From positions 1 to 5,571 of the forward strand of contig VBHV01000606.1 of NCBI GenBank assembly GCA_005881995.1: DNA of 5,571 bases. The letters are read 5' to 3'. The stretch's first letter is position 1; each line of letters starts with the position of its first letter. Under the pieces are notes generated by a model. The model was not told the DNA's origin and did not search any database. It saw only the letters and a list, made by a program, of their open reading frames with translations. Origin of the DNA: Chloroflexota bacterium (GTDB lineage: Bacteria > Chloroflexota > Ktedonobacteria > Ktedonobacterales > Ktedonobacteraceae). Shown piece by piece: positions 4,861 through 5,571 of the stretch. The translations under genes and the position numbers were made by a program.

Positions 4861-5571
4861 ATGAAGACAGAATATACTCATGAACTTCCGTCGCATGTCA
4901 CCATAAATGGACAGGCGCTAACCCTCCCGGAGGTGGTAGCGGTTGCCCGTCATTACGCGCCTGTTACCCTGGGCAATGCTTCAATTAAAAGCATCACCGC
5001 AGCGCGTGCTGTGATTGAAACGATAGCGGCCGAGGAACGTAAGGTCTATGGTGTTACCACCGGCTTTGGACACCTGAGCCGCGTGCGCATCAAGCACGAT
5101 CAGTTGACAGAGCTACAGCATAACTTGCTGCGTAGCCACTCTGCAGGAGTAGGCGAACCTCTGAGCGAGGAAGTGACGCGTGCGATGGTGCTGCTCCTTG
5201 CGGCAAGCCTGGCTCGTGGCAATTCTGGGGTGCGCGTTGAAGTGGTGCAATTATTGCTCGCTATGCTCAATGCTTCACTCTATCCTCACGTTCCCTCACG
5301 TGGTTCCGTCGGGGCAAGTGGCGATCTTGCTCCGCTGGCACACCTGGCTCTGACACTCATCGGGGAAGGCGAGGTTTTCTTCGAGGGTCAGCGTTATACC
5401 GGACTGGCAGCCCTGCAGCGCGCAGGATTGACCCCCATTTCGCTGCAAGCCAAAGAGGGTCTTGCGCTTATTAACGGCACGCACATGATGGAAGCCATTG
5501 CTGTCCTTGCTCTTCACGACGCGCAGACACTCCTGCACACGGCGGAAGTCGCGTGCGCTATGAGTATTGAA
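4861..5571 (+). CDS. hutH: Histidine ammonia-lyase, 5' part (runs off the window)
   Basis: HutH removes ammonia from L-histidine to give trans-urocanate, the first step of histidine catabolism, as a cytoplasmic tetramer. The window holds the first 237 residues of the usual ~500, with no stop before the edge. The A-S-G triad that cyclises to the MIO electrophile is at 152-154, inside GSVGASGDLAPLAH. Other family active-site residues are Y63 (VYGVTTGFG), H93 (NLLRSH) and N205 (ALINGTH). All three keep a constant +10 offset from the Pseudomonas putida enzyme (Y53, H83, N195; MIO 142-144). The N-terminus TINGQALTLPEVVAVAR (14-30) is typical. The start ATG follows AAAGGA with a rather long 11-nt spacer. 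Other lyases of the family (phenylalanine or tyrosine) share the MIO motif, but the H93 context and nearby hutI favour histidine. No defects are seen in the visible part. Confidence 0.95.
   Translation, partial: MKTEYTHELPSHVTINGQALTLPEVVAVARHYAPVTLGNASIKSITAARAVIETIAAEERKVYGVTTGFGHLSRVRIKHDQLTELQHNLLRSHSAGVGEPLSEEVTRAMVLLLAASLARGNSGVRVEVVQLLLAMLNASLYPHVPSRGSVGASGDLAPLAHLALTLIGEGEVFFEGQRYTGLAALQRAGLTPISLQAKEGLALINGTHMMEAIAVLALHDAQTLLHTAEVACAMSIE

Noticed and set aside
4565..4883. Open frames across the 34-bp inverted repeat and tandem repeats.
   Set aside because: Both strands are open because of the repeat symmetry. The products are repetitive with no family resemblance, and one runs into the hutH start in the wrong frame.

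Overview
The window is a moderate-GC bacterial chromosome segment with ordinary housekeeping and catabolic genes. The mix suggests a large-genome soil bacterium. It includes a FabI-type enoyl-ACP reductase, a split set of histidine-utilisation (hut) genes, an actinobacterial/Chloroflexota-style cupin, and long palindromic repeats in most intergenic gaps. My best guess is Chloroflexota, class Ktedonobacteria, but this rests on general resemblance and not on a marker gene.

Layout, left to right. A small cupin protein (35-394, +) converges on fabI (398-1171, -) with only 3 bp between the stop codons. A 227-bp gap (1172-1398) holds an imperfect 38-bp tandem repeat with nested hairpins. A two-gene minus-strand operon follows: a small winged-helix-like protein (1739-2014) whose end overlaps the start of a single-domain rhodanese (1399-1752) by 14 bp. 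The 327-bp divergent gap (2015-2341) holds a 126-bp interrupted palindrome and a candidate promoter for hutI. hutI (2342-3547, +) encodes imidazolonepropionase. Next come two perfect 16-bp parS sites, TGTTTCACGTGAAACA, 36 bp apart, just ahead of a membrane CDP-alcohol phosphatidyltransferase (3688-4590, +). The gap 4591-4860 holds a perfect 34-bp inverted repeat, three imperfect tandem 21-23-bp repeats and a good extended -10 promoter. hutH (from 4861, +) encodes histidine ammonia-lyase and runs off the right edge.

How the genes work together. HutH deaminates histidine to urocanate. HutI opens imidazolone propionate to N-formimino-glutamate. hutU, which links these two steps, is not in the window. 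The hut genes are separated by the phospholipid-type gene and the parS pair, so they are probably separate transcription units. The two parS sites indicate a ParB-bound, probably origin-proximal, part of the chromosome.

The most noteworthy observations are the parS pair in the leader of the phosphatidyltransferase gene, and a HutI that lacks about 27 residues, including the otherwise conserved GTTT-E-KSGYGL strand with its substrate-binding tyrosine. I did not find a clear new multi-gene defence or mobile system.
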